Positions 22,949 to 33,128 of a DNA stretch of 64,000 bases are shown here, one piece after another. The position numbers and the translations under genes are program-made. Origin of the DNA: Phoronis australis (Eukaryota > Phoronida > Phoronidae). Location: assembly GCA_002633005.1 (NCBI GenBank), contig NMRA01000011.1, positions 693,370 through 757,369 on the forward strand, read 5' to 3'. Under the pieces are notes generated by a model. It searched no databases and was not told where the DNA came from. It was given only the letters and a program-made list of their open reading frames with translations. How positions within the stretch are numbered: the stretch's first letter is position 1; every line of letters starts with the position of its first letter.

Positions 22949-23048
22949 TGTCAATGGAAATTCAGCCATATTTTACCTTCGGAGCTGACGAAATCGAGCG
23001 CGTCATGTCTGGCAATAGCATCGATATGAACGTCCGAATCATCAAAGG
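22949..23048 (+). CDS. Candidate first coding exon, family unknown
   Basis: A GC-box sequence (CCCCGCCCCTTCG, about 22917) is followed by an ATG in open frame, MSMEIQPYFTFGADEIERVM, then about 12 more residues and a donor ATCAAAG|GTAAGC at 23048/23049. The IQPYxF start resembles the N termini of some invertebrate proteins with P2X7-like domains, but the match is too short to name. The next exon would fall in the repeat or gap to the right. Confidence 0.3.
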
Positions 23049-23426
23049 TAAGCCACTTTCGTTAAAACTTTGAATTATAGAGACAAAAGTAATATTTTGC
23101 GACGTTTTCCCGATCGTTGAGTGGCAGGCCACGTCGTCTGCTTGCGCGGGAAACGGAGGTCACGATAGCAGGTTTGTGTTTTATGGTTTCTTTGCAAACC
23201 TTACGGATTAGAAATTGAACCAACCAGCCTTATATATCACTTAAACTGTTTAAAAGGGAACTGTATTTTATTCTGAATAAATTCTGGAATTGTTGATTAA
23301 TTTCGTAAATAATTCAACAAAACAAATTGAACTTATATTCTCTAACGAAGCTCAAAAAACTACCGGCTTGGAGCACTGCTAAGACGTATTTGGCGGGGGC
23401 AAAGCCACTGTCCTGTGTTAGCGTGC

Positions 23427-23462
23427 AATCAAGGAGTGTAGTAGTCTAGGAGAGTTCACTTG
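23427..23462. repeat. Left arm of an inverted repeat around the first gap
   Basis: GTGCAATCAAGGAGTGTA and CTAGGAGAGTTCACT recur inverted at 24689-24728 (AGTGAACTCTCCTA and TACACTCCTTGG). They are candidate terminal inverted repeats of an element of about 1.3 kb, most of which lies in the N gap. Confidence 0.5.
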
Positions 23463-23598
23463 TGAGTTCGCTGTTACCGCTACTACTAGCGCCGCCAAGT
23501 GGTGAACAAGCTACGGTCAACCAGGAAGCGCCAAAACAATGGGGACGGACGCATTTTGCAGTGCGATAAATTGCATGAATTGATCCACGAAAACCCCA

Positions 23599-24318
23599 NN
23601 NNNNNNNNNNNNNNNNNNNNNNNNNNNNNNNNNNNNNNNNNNNNNNNNNNNNNNNNNNNNNNNNNNNNNNNNNNNNNNNNNNNNNNNNNNNNNNNNNNNN
23701 NNNNNNNNNNNNNNNNNNNNNNNNNNNNNNNNNNNNNNNNNNNNNNNNNNNNNNNNNNNNNNNNNNNNNNNNNNNNNNNNNNNNNNNNNNNNNNNNNNNN
23801 NNNNNNNNNNNNNNNNNNNNNNNNNNNNNNNNNNNNNNNNNNNNNNNNNNNNNNNNNNNNNNNNNNNNNNNNNNNNNNNNNNNNNNNNNNNNNNNNNNNN
23901 NNNNNNNNNNNNNNNNNNNNNNNNNNNNNNNNNNNNNNNNNNNNNNNNNNNNNNNNNNNNNNNNNNNNNNNNNNNNNNNNNNNNNNNNNNNNNNNNNNNN
24001 NNNNNNNNNNNNNNNNNNNNNNNNNNNNNNNNNNNNNNNNNNNNNNNNNNNNNNNNNNNNNNNNNNNNNNNNNNNNNNNNNNNNNNNNNNNNNNNNNNNN
24101 NNNNNNNNNNNNNNNNNNNNNNNNNNNNNNNNNNNNNNNNNNNNNNNNNNNNNNNNNNNNNNNNNNNNNNNNNNNNNNNNNNNNNNNNNNNNNNNNNNNN
24201 NNNNNNNNNNNNNNNNNNNNNNNNNNNNNNNNNNNNNNNNNNNNNNNNNNNNNNNNNNNNNNNNNNNNNNNNNNNNNNNNNNNNNNNNNNNNNNNNNNNN
24301 NNNNNNNNNNNNNNNNNN
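23599..24318. other. Assembly gap (720 N)
   Basis: This is an unknown-sequence run. Long X-filled frames across it have no meaning. Confidence 0.99.
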
Positions 24319-24688
24319 CAAATTTTATTGTCCATGGAGGTATGAACTGTTATAAGGAAAGATAATTTGCCTTGTTAAGAACTCAAACATGAAACAAAAC
24401 CGTGATAGATTTTGAAGGGAGCTTCAAAAGAATAAAAACAAATACACTTTAATATTGATTAAAATACACATTTTCATTCTCATTCGATTATAAGTGGATG
24501 TTAGTTTACGTATTCTAACCATTTTCAATCACACAGTAATTTTATTGCACGTTGAACGTCATTTAAGTATGAATTCATCAGTGTTTACATTGTTCGGACT
24601 GCGCTCCTAAGTAAGTATTGATTATTCACCGCTTGGAGCGCTAGTGTTTCGACCGGTAACCATTGCGGCGAATGGTAAAATGGCGGAG

Positions 24689-24728
24689 TGAACTCTCCTA
24701 TACTCGTACACTCCTTGGTGCAATCAAG
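24689..24728. repeat. Right arm of the inverted repeat around the first gap
   Basis: This is the inverted partner of 23427-23462; see that entry. Confidence 0.5.
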
Positions 24729-24769
24729 TAGCGTTTTTCATATTGTCGGAATAAGAAATTTTAGAGTGA

Positions 24770-24920
24770 AATGTCGGGTCACCAGGGATACTTGTTTGAG
24801 CCGAGAAAACACAAAGTGATAACCAGTCATCGTCATCGTCAGAGGTGCCATTTGCTAAAAATTTGAGACGTCTTTCGGGACATGATGACAGCTTCGCAGC
24901 ACCAAGGTTGTTCTAAAATT
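24770..24920 (+). pseudogene. N-terminal coding fragment with an acidic/Ser-rich start, frameshifted
   Basis: ATG at 24770 opens MSGHQGYLFEPRKHK. After a 1-2 nt shift the sequence continues as SDNQSSSSSEVPFAKNLRRL and stops near 24920. A GYLFEP-type start followed by an acidic/Ser stretch is seen in invertebrate proteins with C-terminal P2X7-like Cys-rich domains, some of which accompany THAP elements. That assignment is inference. No Cys-rich domain is visible downstream. Confidence 0.35.
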
Positions 24921-25009
24921 CGGTTTGCTGGTATAGAAATACTAAAAACTTGTAACAAAATGAAACACGTTCCGATAATTTATATAACATGTACGCAACG
25001 CAGGTAGCG

Positions 25010-25330
25010 TCAGCGACGAACACTTGATAAAAGAATCGGCGGAAAAGAAACTGGTAAAGGTCAGGTGACGTAATCGCAAAAAGCCGACTCAAGAGAACAC
25101 ATCACAATTTTAGCAGCAGCCGAAGAACGATCGCTAACTTTTCCAACACCGGTAAATACAGAAGTTAGTTTACTCTAGAAACCTGGTTCCTATGTTTACT
25201 CGAGGATGAGATTAGTTTTAATGACATTAATTTTGAGTCTGATTTTATTTGTCCATTTTTTACCCATATCACCTCAAACCTGCAGACATATATTTAGGAT
25301 ACAGCTTTGGGCCAAGTCTTGGGTAACCCG
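25010..25330. repeat. Dispersed element related to 6380-6740
   Basis: It shares ordered blocks with 6380-6740 (AGAATCGGCGG, AAAGCCGACTC, TTAGTTTACTC, TTTTAATGACA, TCTGATTTTATT, ATACAGCTTTGG). See the 6380-6740 entry. Confidence 0.5.
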
Positions 25331-25699
25331 GCGATGGTATGCGATGACCATCCCTTTAGAAGACACCTGTTTCGAAGAGATTGAGCAACCAAGTGCCATA
25401 CAAAAAGGCATAGAGAACCTATTACAGCACTGTGGCAAACAATAAAAAATAAGGACGATTGATACAACGATAATTTACGATGTCACCTCTTCAAAATATG
25501 ACATAAGCAATGAATGTGTAAAGCAGCCGATACCCCGCCTTCACGTCACTGACACATCAGCCAATCAGCGATCGCTTTCAGAAGTCAGTGTTTTAACCAT
25601 GAATACAAATCGGCTTTTGTTTGGCACACAAGTCAGGCAAAGGTGCGTTTTATTTGTATGTTAGAACCGATTAACTGCAACATTATTATGAATACAGTC

Positions 25700-25826
25700 C
25701 CCTTCTAAGTCGTTGTTTACGCGAGTTTGGTTCACGTTAGATATCATAAAACTTATTTTTTTGACCGTGGCAACTGCCACGAACAAATGTGCTGCAAAAA
25801 TGGCGGCCTACAAATCAAAAACGCGA
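25700..25826 (+). promoter_or_regulatory. Promoter and candidate first exon of the unknown multi-exon gene, copy 1
   Basis: AAAAATGGCGGCC at 25796-25808 is a strong YY1 motif whose ATG (25800) could be the start codon. The frame reads MAAYKSKTR and ends at a donor CGA|GTATGT (25826/25827). About 30 bp upstream is a 16-bp palindrome, CGTGGCAACTGCCACG. The layout is typical of an animal promoter with a short first coding exon. The exon is identical in position and frame in copy 2 (32373-32399). Confidence 0.4.
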
Positions 25827-26553
25827 GTATGTATAATTATTGGTAAAAAGTCTATGTATATTTACTGTCATGACTTATTCGGCCTAGTTTCTAGTTTTTT
25901 ATATTGATAAAAGTTCATTTGAGAGTCATTTAATTATCAAATGTGACTAGTTTATCAAAAAATATGCAATTTCCACTTTCCGATTATTTTTTGTTTTACC
26001 CACGTATGACGTCAGTTGTTTAGGGAAGCCCTTTTGACGGATATTCCGATGTTTATACTATCAATTAACGGCGTATCAATTCTTAATTTACAGCCCGCAT
26101 TTAGAGAAACCGTTCAAGTTCCAGAAAATGTTATGTTGTTTTTCCCTCCGTCTATCACATGTATCCAGGGTCCCAATTAAACTGAGGAATATAACTGATT
26201 AAAGCGGTTTAGCCCGAAATTCAGTCACAAACCCATTTTTGATTACCACTTAGTCCACTCGCAAAAATATTCCGAGGTAAAAACGGATGTGATTTTTACA
26301 GTTAAAAAATAAACCCTTTGTTAGGCTTGGCACAAGGCTCGGCTGAAGTTGAGACCGTGTGCCGTGTTTTATTACAAAATCCCTTCTTTACTTGATTAAG
26401 GGACAAAATGTATTGATTTTATAGCAGTAAGTTACCTACATCCAAATTTAATAATTGCGACATAAACTTAACTACAATTTACCTCCCCTTTTGATGGTTT
26501 TCGTGGGTGTACGTTATATCTCCTTACTTCGTGGTAAGATCTCTATTAGAAGC

Positions 26554-29500
26554 CATGGACACAGGTGAGTATGCAGGTATGTCAGAGTTAGAGAAGATCA
26601 AAGCTTTTGAGGTAAGCATATCAACGCTTCATAGTTCAGCGATTATTCCTGCACATAAACGGATAAGGAAGTACATACACTCCTCGAAAGAACACGAATC
26701 AGTCAGTTGAAAAATGATTTATCTCAATGCACCCAGCGGCAAAGCAAGACGACTAGGGCTGAATTTCTGTCGCTTACCAAGTCCAACGACGAGCTCAAAA
26801 AAGATCTACGGCGCGTCAAAAGAATGAGGAACTACTACGAAGAACAGAACGCCTCTTCGCGACAGGAGAACGACATCCTTCAGCAACGCCTTGTTTTGCA
26901 AACCAGGGACGGATTCGACCAGGAACGTGCTGCTGAGCATGCTCAGTGGAAGGAGAAGGAGCATGCCCTTCACAAAAACATCAAACAAGTAAGCAACAAA
27001 ATAAATTGAAAAAGGCTAACTATGACATTTGTTCCAAGAAAATTGCTGAACTGCAGGATAACATCAAATATTGGCAACTTGCCGCCACTCAGTACGAATA
27101 CCAAATACGCACTTTCATCAGAGACCGGCAATTCATCACCTTCAAGGACGGACGGTACAGCGATAAGATCAGACTGCTGTACATGGAGCTCATGTCCATG
27201 CAAGTCAACTCGCGCAACGTTGAAAGAATCATCAAGTGAGTTTACAATTGTTACATTTCGTTAGAACTTTTAGAAAGCAATTTTGAAATTATTAGTTCGT
27301 GCACATAAAACCGGAAATACCTGATTAAGCTACTTATGTTTTTTAACGACAATATAGCAGGACTTTCCAGTACTTGATGAAATTGACATTTACTTTATGT
27401 TATGACATACACACAAAATTTCTGTATAAATAACTATGCAATGATAATAAGTTGATTGTTTACTCTTACAGAACAGTACTGAGCACGGTGACAGAGAAGA
27501 CGTCCGTCGGACTACCTCGAGAGTCCTTCGCTCGCTACATGCTTCTTGAAGCGCTGTCCTTGGCTATTCCGCATCTTCAGATAGAGCTCCAGTCAGAGCA
27601 GTCATCCTTGGTGTATATGGAACCTCTAAGATTGGTCATCACTATGGCCAGGAAGAGATAACCAGGTTATCTGTTCCTGCTGTGGCACTGGAGCCACATC
27701 GTTTTCGAACGGTCAGACGATGAGGCTATGACTGCGTGACATGGGCTGTTGTGATGCTGAAGCTTACCTTGCGAACACCCAAGGCATGCTCACCCAGGTG
27801 TCTCGTGAAGCTGCTCTCACCGACTCGTTCCTTAAGAAGACAGTGGCAAAGATGTACAAAACCATGACTGACATGGCCAGCACCTGCAAGAAACTGAACG
27901 GTTTTTTACACAAGTGGAGAGCTGAACTCATTCCTGATGTTGTATCGCATTGGGATGAGTTGAGTGATCCTGAGCAACAAAAACTACTATCTATGAACAA
28001 TTTCTGGTGTTGCCTTCACTATCTTGTAGGTTTGGCTTATCAAGCTTATAAGACCTTGGCTTCCTGGGAGAACATCTTGCATAGTGGTAGGACAACTGGG
28101 TCACCTTCACTCCCAGGGGGATACGCCAAACCCGGAAAACAACTCGTCTAGTGCGCGCCGTTTGCAAAGCTGTCCAGGACCGTGGCTGTGAAAGATCTGG
28201 CAAGCTGGTACAGTTTAGGGAGTACATCCAGGAGGAAACTTTGGTTGATACGGTTCCTCTGAAGCCCTTCAAAGGTAACCGTTTCAACATATTGTTTGAG
28301 AATGTGGCTGGCACTTTTTACCTTTTTGAAGACCTTAAAATCTTCTTCGAAAGGGTGAAAAGTGAAAACCGCGTCCTTGGAGCTGTGAATGCAGACTTAA
28401 ATGTGGATTTTTTCAGGAGTGGCACACAAGCTCTCGGGTTGATTTCCAAAATTGTCACTGAGCTCCTGCGGAGGAAGTTGGAGATGGCAAACCATATAAA
28501 CGAAGTTACACCAGTGCTCCAGCAGTTGAATGAAAGGTTTCGGGTGTGCTCTTTGGATGTTTCGAGTCTGAGACAACCAAGAACCAGTTGATCAACCAGC
28601 GCCTTCTGAAGGACCACTTGGATGGAAGGAAATTTGCTGTTTGGACGGAAGAGATGCAGATGGAGACCACGTCTGTGCCGATCACCAACAAGGGCCCTGA
28701 GCAGATGTTCGGTCAGTTTGATCGAATAATCTGGCTTAAGCCTTCAGCTACAACCCTTGTTGTAGAAGCCATCGCCATGTAGAACAAGAATAAGCCGATT
28801 TACTGGATAGACAGTGAGTCTCCAGACATGAGAGGTTTATATTGAGCATGCACGGTTTTCCGTGAGGCGTAAGAAGGAAGAGTTTAAGGTACAGTGTTAA
28901 CTTCTGAAAAATAAAATGAAAAGTGTCTATTAATTGTTAGCTTCTCAAACCTCCAAAATGCACTTAAACCACTTCATAAGTAGGATATCCAGTCTATTCG
29001 GATAATGTTAGTACATTCAAATGGAGTATTTAGAAATAATGAATTTGGGGATATGAAGTTAAGCATAATCATAATCATGCATGGTTTAATAATGTTAGGA
29101 ATATTTTGTAATTGGACATTAAGTGAAGCAGACACAATAATTTTACAAGCTGTAATTGATTGACTTAATTTAAATTGACATATTTTCAGACGCGAAAACC
29201 TGCAGCACAGCGTGAACGTCAACTCTGCCTTGCCTCAAAGCGACAGAAAGCTGCAGACAGGAAACTGGCAGACAGAGTTAGGAGAGAGAAGATGACGAAT
29301 GAACTGCAGTAGGTCGGCAGCCTCATAACATCACCCGAGTCTCATGATACCCATCTGCAGGCAGTTACTGATGCAAGGAAAGGTAAGGTTGTAGTGATAA
29401 ATATTAAGTCTAGAAAGTTTGTGATACAAGAGAATAATGCAAATGGTATTTGGAATCTATTTGCCAGTGGTAAGAAGATGTCCCTTGATGTATTGGTATC

Positions 29501-30167
29501 CAATCCGAAATGTGCAATACGTGAAACTCTAGATGAATTTGGTAGCAGTGCAACATCTACTTATTTAGCTACCACAGATTCATCGGTAAATTCTGATATT
29601 ACTGCCTTAAAACTTCCAATTGCAGGAGATGGTTCTTAAGGAAAAAGAAAAGCTGTCGTCATCCAAACGCCACTGTCCCAAGCAACTTGATGTTCCGTGT
29701 GTGAACGAGCCCTCAGATCCCCTGGGGAAACGTGTTAACCATCTGTGTGTTGATAGTGACGGTGAGAAATGGTATCGTGGTGTCATCACTACTATGTCTG
29801 AAAGGCGATGTAAAACGATGTACACTATACGGTACGATTGTGATCCAGAATCACGTACACACTTCCGCTGCTTGAAGATCTGGAGAAGGGGGATCTAGAA
29901 CTCATTCCACTGGATCCTAAGTGGTTGGTGGGGAAGAGAGTCGACCACCGGTTCAAATGTGCAGAAGATGGTGAGGAGTACTGGTATACTGGGAAAGTCA
30001 TCTCGTACGTCAAGGACTAGGAAACTCACGTGATAGAATACGAGACTGAGGAGAATGGTGAGAATGACGATGAGGATGAAGAGCTAGAAGTGTATGAGGA
30101 ACCTCTCCTGCAGGACTACACAAGTGGTGATATTAGAATTTTGTACCTTTCTGTACAAATTCTCTGA
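26554..30167 (+). pseudogene. Multi-exon gene of unknown function, copy 1 (damaged): coiled coil, central domain, Tudor-like C terminus
   Basis: Segments in order: exon 26554-26611 (MDTGEYAG..., donor GAG|GTAAGC); a coiled-coil block 26687-27235 rich in K/E/Q/R; a 236-bp intron 27236-27471; a central block 27472-28888 including FARYMLLEAL, an EAYL segment, FLKKTVAKMYKTMTDMAS, HYLVGLAYQAYKT, PFKGNRFNILFENVAGTFY and ALGLISKIVTELL; an intron to 29189; a basic helix (RRERQLCLASKRQKAADRK type); and a last exon 29626-30167 with two Tudor/chromo-like stretches (HLCVDSDGEKWYRGVITTM and a GEEYWYTGKV unit) and an acidic tail. AATAAA lies at 30192. The same architecture occurs in an uncharacterised protein family of many marine invertebrates. 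This copy has a missing segment after 28570, a frameshift near 27000 and stop codons. Confidence 0.65.
27236..27471 (+). other. Intron of the unknown gene, copy 1
   Basis: The donor is ATCAA|GTGAGT and the acceptor CTCTTACAG|A. Joining restores the frame across RNVERIIK and TVLSTVTEKT. This shows the gene arose as a spliced unit and not as a processed copy. Confidence 0.7.
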
Positions 30168-30580
30168 CAATAAGGGCCTTGTAAATGCGCTAATAAAGCA
30201 ATGCTGGTTTTGTTTTTGAAGTTCAAATTGAGTATAAGTCCAAACGTTTATGTACACTGAGCATCACTGGACTCGACCTAAGGTAATTTCAATTCCATCA
30301 AGAAATTCAGTAAAGTTTTATTTTGTGAGTTAAAATGTGACCAATGTAAGAGTAAGAATGTGAATGTCTTTTTCATAAGGTAATTAAGTTATTTGTAAAT
30401 TTGTTTGTTGTGAGCTGTGTCAAGGAGAATGTAAACTTTTAAGAAGTATAAATTGTTAATGTTTGTTATTGTTTATTAGAATTTTATTTTTTATTAACTT
30501 ACATGTTATTTAATGCTGATTGTTTACAGCTCGCAACATGCAATTTGTCTTGAAGTTTAAAATAGTTTAAGATGCTCAAG

Positions 30581-30581
30581 N
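30581..30581. other. Single-N join between tandem copies
   Basis: A lone N separates duplication IV copy 1 (ends CTCAAG) from copy 2 (starts CTCTTGGGG). Confidence 0.95.
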
Positions 30582-30719
30582 CTCTTGGGGGTTGAGATGA
30601 TGATTAATGACGCTGGACGCCGAAGACTCTCCAACAGATATGGTGGGGAGGAATGCTGAAAGGCTTTGGAGTTGTCTCCCATTTAAACTTGATGGCAACG
30701 TCCAAGGAGAAGCTTGCAC

Positions 30720-32275
30720 GCAACTAGGCGTTCCAGAGAGAGCGTCTGCATTCGTCGTCTTTGCGTATTCGAACACGCAAGTCGGCTATTCGTACAGTTC
30801 GTATCTTTGGTAAGTGTTTAGTGTTGTTCTCGTTAGTTCTTACCCTAGATCTTCTACCGAAGATACAAGCAAAACAAAGCACTGAGAAACATGGTGATTT
30901 TCTTTCCAAATCGAATATTTCCCAGTAGAGGAAAAAAGATCACGTCGCAAAGGATTGCAGTTTCAGGGAAGATGAACGCCACTTGTCAGAAGAAGGAACA
31001 CATTAAGACCGTCTGTTTGGCAAAAGAGAAAAATACGCCAACATTTACTCGGGCATTTGGGTCTGCAGTCAGTAACATTACAGATCGCGATCCTATTCAA
31101 ATACCATTGCGAATTAATGGAAGAGATTTGTTGTTCGAGGTCGACACGAGATCGGCAGATAATTTCATATCAAAGCAGACTTGGGCAAATTTGGGAAAAC
31201 CAACACTTAAAGCTAGTCACAGCAAATACTTTCAGAAGCGAATGGCCAGCCACTTCCAGTCATAGGAATCTTCAAGGCTGAAGTTTGCATGGATTGTCAG
31301 CGTAAAAACACAGTGGATATTGTTGTCCGCGAAAATGTTTTAATCCTGCAGGTCATTCAGGGATACGCCAACTCAAGACAGACATTACTTCACTTTGCGG
31401 TTTGCAGTTAAAAGAGAAATTCAATGTTCTTCGCTAGCGAATAGAAGTAGATATAAGCCTCCAGAAAGGATGCGAGGAACATTTTAAAGAATTTCCTGAT
31501 CTGCATAAGCCAGACCTTGGTTGTTTGAAGGATTTTGAACAAGAAGTTAAATTCAAGTCAAACGCCGAGCCACAATTTTGCAAGCCTCGTACTGTACCAC
31601 ATGCATTGCTTGAGGACATTATGCTTATAAAGCAGGTATCAAGCGTGGAGTATGGGTGAAATCTCAACTCAGCGATTATGGAACACCCGTTGTTCCTATA
31701 CAGAAACCACATTTGCCTGGACAAAAGAAACGTACAGTGCGTGTTTGTGGTGATTATTCTGTTACCGTAAATTCACAGAGACACATCGACATCCGACACC
31801 TCTTATTGAGGACCTGATGAGAAAACTGAGTGGTAACCATTTCTTTACAAAATTGATTTGTATGATGCTTATAACCGGATTAAATTAGTTCCTGAAAGAC
31901 AAAGACGACTAGCGCTATCTACTCATCAAGGGGTTCGTCTTCAAAAACGCCTAACCTTTGGCATTAGTTCTGCTTTGGGTATTTCCAAAAAATAATGGAA
32001 AAATTATCAGGTGATCTTCGAGGTGTTACATTTTACCTTGATGACATTTTAGTCAGTGGTAAGAATGCTATTGAACACCTAGGTCTCTTGCATGCATTAT
32101 AGCAAAGATTGCAAGATAAAGGAATGCAATGCAGAAAAGAAAAGTGTTGTTTTGCACAACCAACAGTTGGATACATTGGACATTCACTGACGCAAAAGGA
32201 CATATCAAAAGTTTCAAAGGTTGACGTTCTTTTCTTGGTTCGTTGCAATTCTACGGAAAGTTTATTAAAAACGTT
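30720..32275 (+). pseudogene. Degenerate Ty3/gypsy-like pol, copy 2 (truncated)
   Basis: Colinear with 20720-22130. The protease triad is altered (DTR in place of DTG, codons from 31143), while the RT motif reads FYLDDILVSG (YLDD codons from 32034), closer to consensus than copy 1. It ends abruptly at 32272 and joins the sequence that lies at 25700 in copy 1, so the RNase H part is deleted here. Confidence 0.75.
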
Positions 32276-32279
32276 GCTT

Positions 32280-32399
32280 AAGTCGTTGTTTACGCGAGTT
32301 TGGTTCACGTTAGATATCATACAACTTATTTTTTTGATCGTGGCAACTGCCACGAACAAATGTGCTGCAAAAATGGCAGCCTACAAATCAAAAACGCGA
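32280..32399 (+). promoter_or_regulatory. Promoter and candidate first exon of the unknown multi-exon gene, copy 2
   Basis: Same elements as copy 1: the CGTGGCAACTGCCACG palindrome, then AAAAATGGCAGCC with ATG at 32373 and the donor after 32399. Here the promoter is fused directly to truncated gypsy sequence by the 3.57-kb deletion. Confidence 0.4.
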
Positions 32400-33128
32400 G
32401 TATGTATAATTATTGGTAAAAAGTCTATGTATATTTACTGTCAGGCCTTATTCGGCCTAGTTTGTTATTTATATTGATATAAGCTCATTTTAGAGTCATT
32501 TAATTATCAAATGTGACTAGTTTATCAAAATAAAAATTATGCAATTTCCACTTTCCGATTATTTTTTGTTTTACTCACGTATGACGTCAGTTGTTTGGGG
32601 AAGCCCTTTTGACGGATATTCCGATGTTTATACTACCAATTAACGGCGTATCAATTCTTAATTTACTGCTCGCATTTAGAGAAACCGTTCAAGTTCCAGA
32701 AAATGTTATGTTGTTTTTCCCTCCGTCTATCACATGTATCCAGGGTCCCGAATAAACTGAGAAATATAACTGATTAGAGCGGTTTAGCCCAAAATTCAGT
32801 CACAAACCCATTTTTGATTACCAATTAGTCCACTCGCAAAAATATTCCGAGGTAAAACCGGATGTGATTTTCACACTTAAAAATAAACCCTTTGTTAGGC
32901 TTGGCACAAGGCTCGGCTGAAATTGAGACCGTGTGCCGTGTTTTATTACAAAATCCCTTCTTTACCTGATTAAAGGACAAAATGGATTGATTTTCTGGCA
33001 GTAAGTAACCTACAACCAAATTTAATAATTGCGACATAAACTTAACTACAATTGACCTCCCCTTTTGATGGTTTTCGTGGGTGTACGTTATATCTCCTTA
33101 CTTCATGGTAAGATCTCTGTTAGAAGCC

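Larger units (their letters stand above)
22130..25700. other. 3.57-kb segment present only in duplication IV copy 1
   Basis: Comparison of 22110-22135 and 25695-25715 with 32255-32285 shows copy 2 lacks everything between. Because the segment contains the continuation of the gypsy RT/RNase H (to 22440), loss from copy 2 is more likely than gain in copy 1. It holds the RNase H remnant, a promoter/exon candidate (22900-23048), an inverted repeat around the gap and a repeat related to 6380-6740. Confidence 0.7.
20437..30580. repeat. Tandem duplication IV, copy 1 (10.1 kb)
   Basis: It begins CTTCTTGGGGGTTGAGATG and ends TTAAGATGCTCAAG at the single N (30581). The same content, in the same order, is at 30582-37249: gypsy pol, promoter/first exon, and the multi-exon gene. 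Copy 1 has about 3.57 kb (22130-25700) that is absent from copy 2 and includes a 720-bp gap. Confidence 0.88.

Noticed and set aside
23446-24365. Long frames across the N run
   Set aside because: They consist of unknown residues; only the gap makes them long.
27991-28617. Minus-strand frames of 99-107 codons
   Set aside because: They lie opposite the central domain of the unknown gene, which is conserved in the plus-strand frame.
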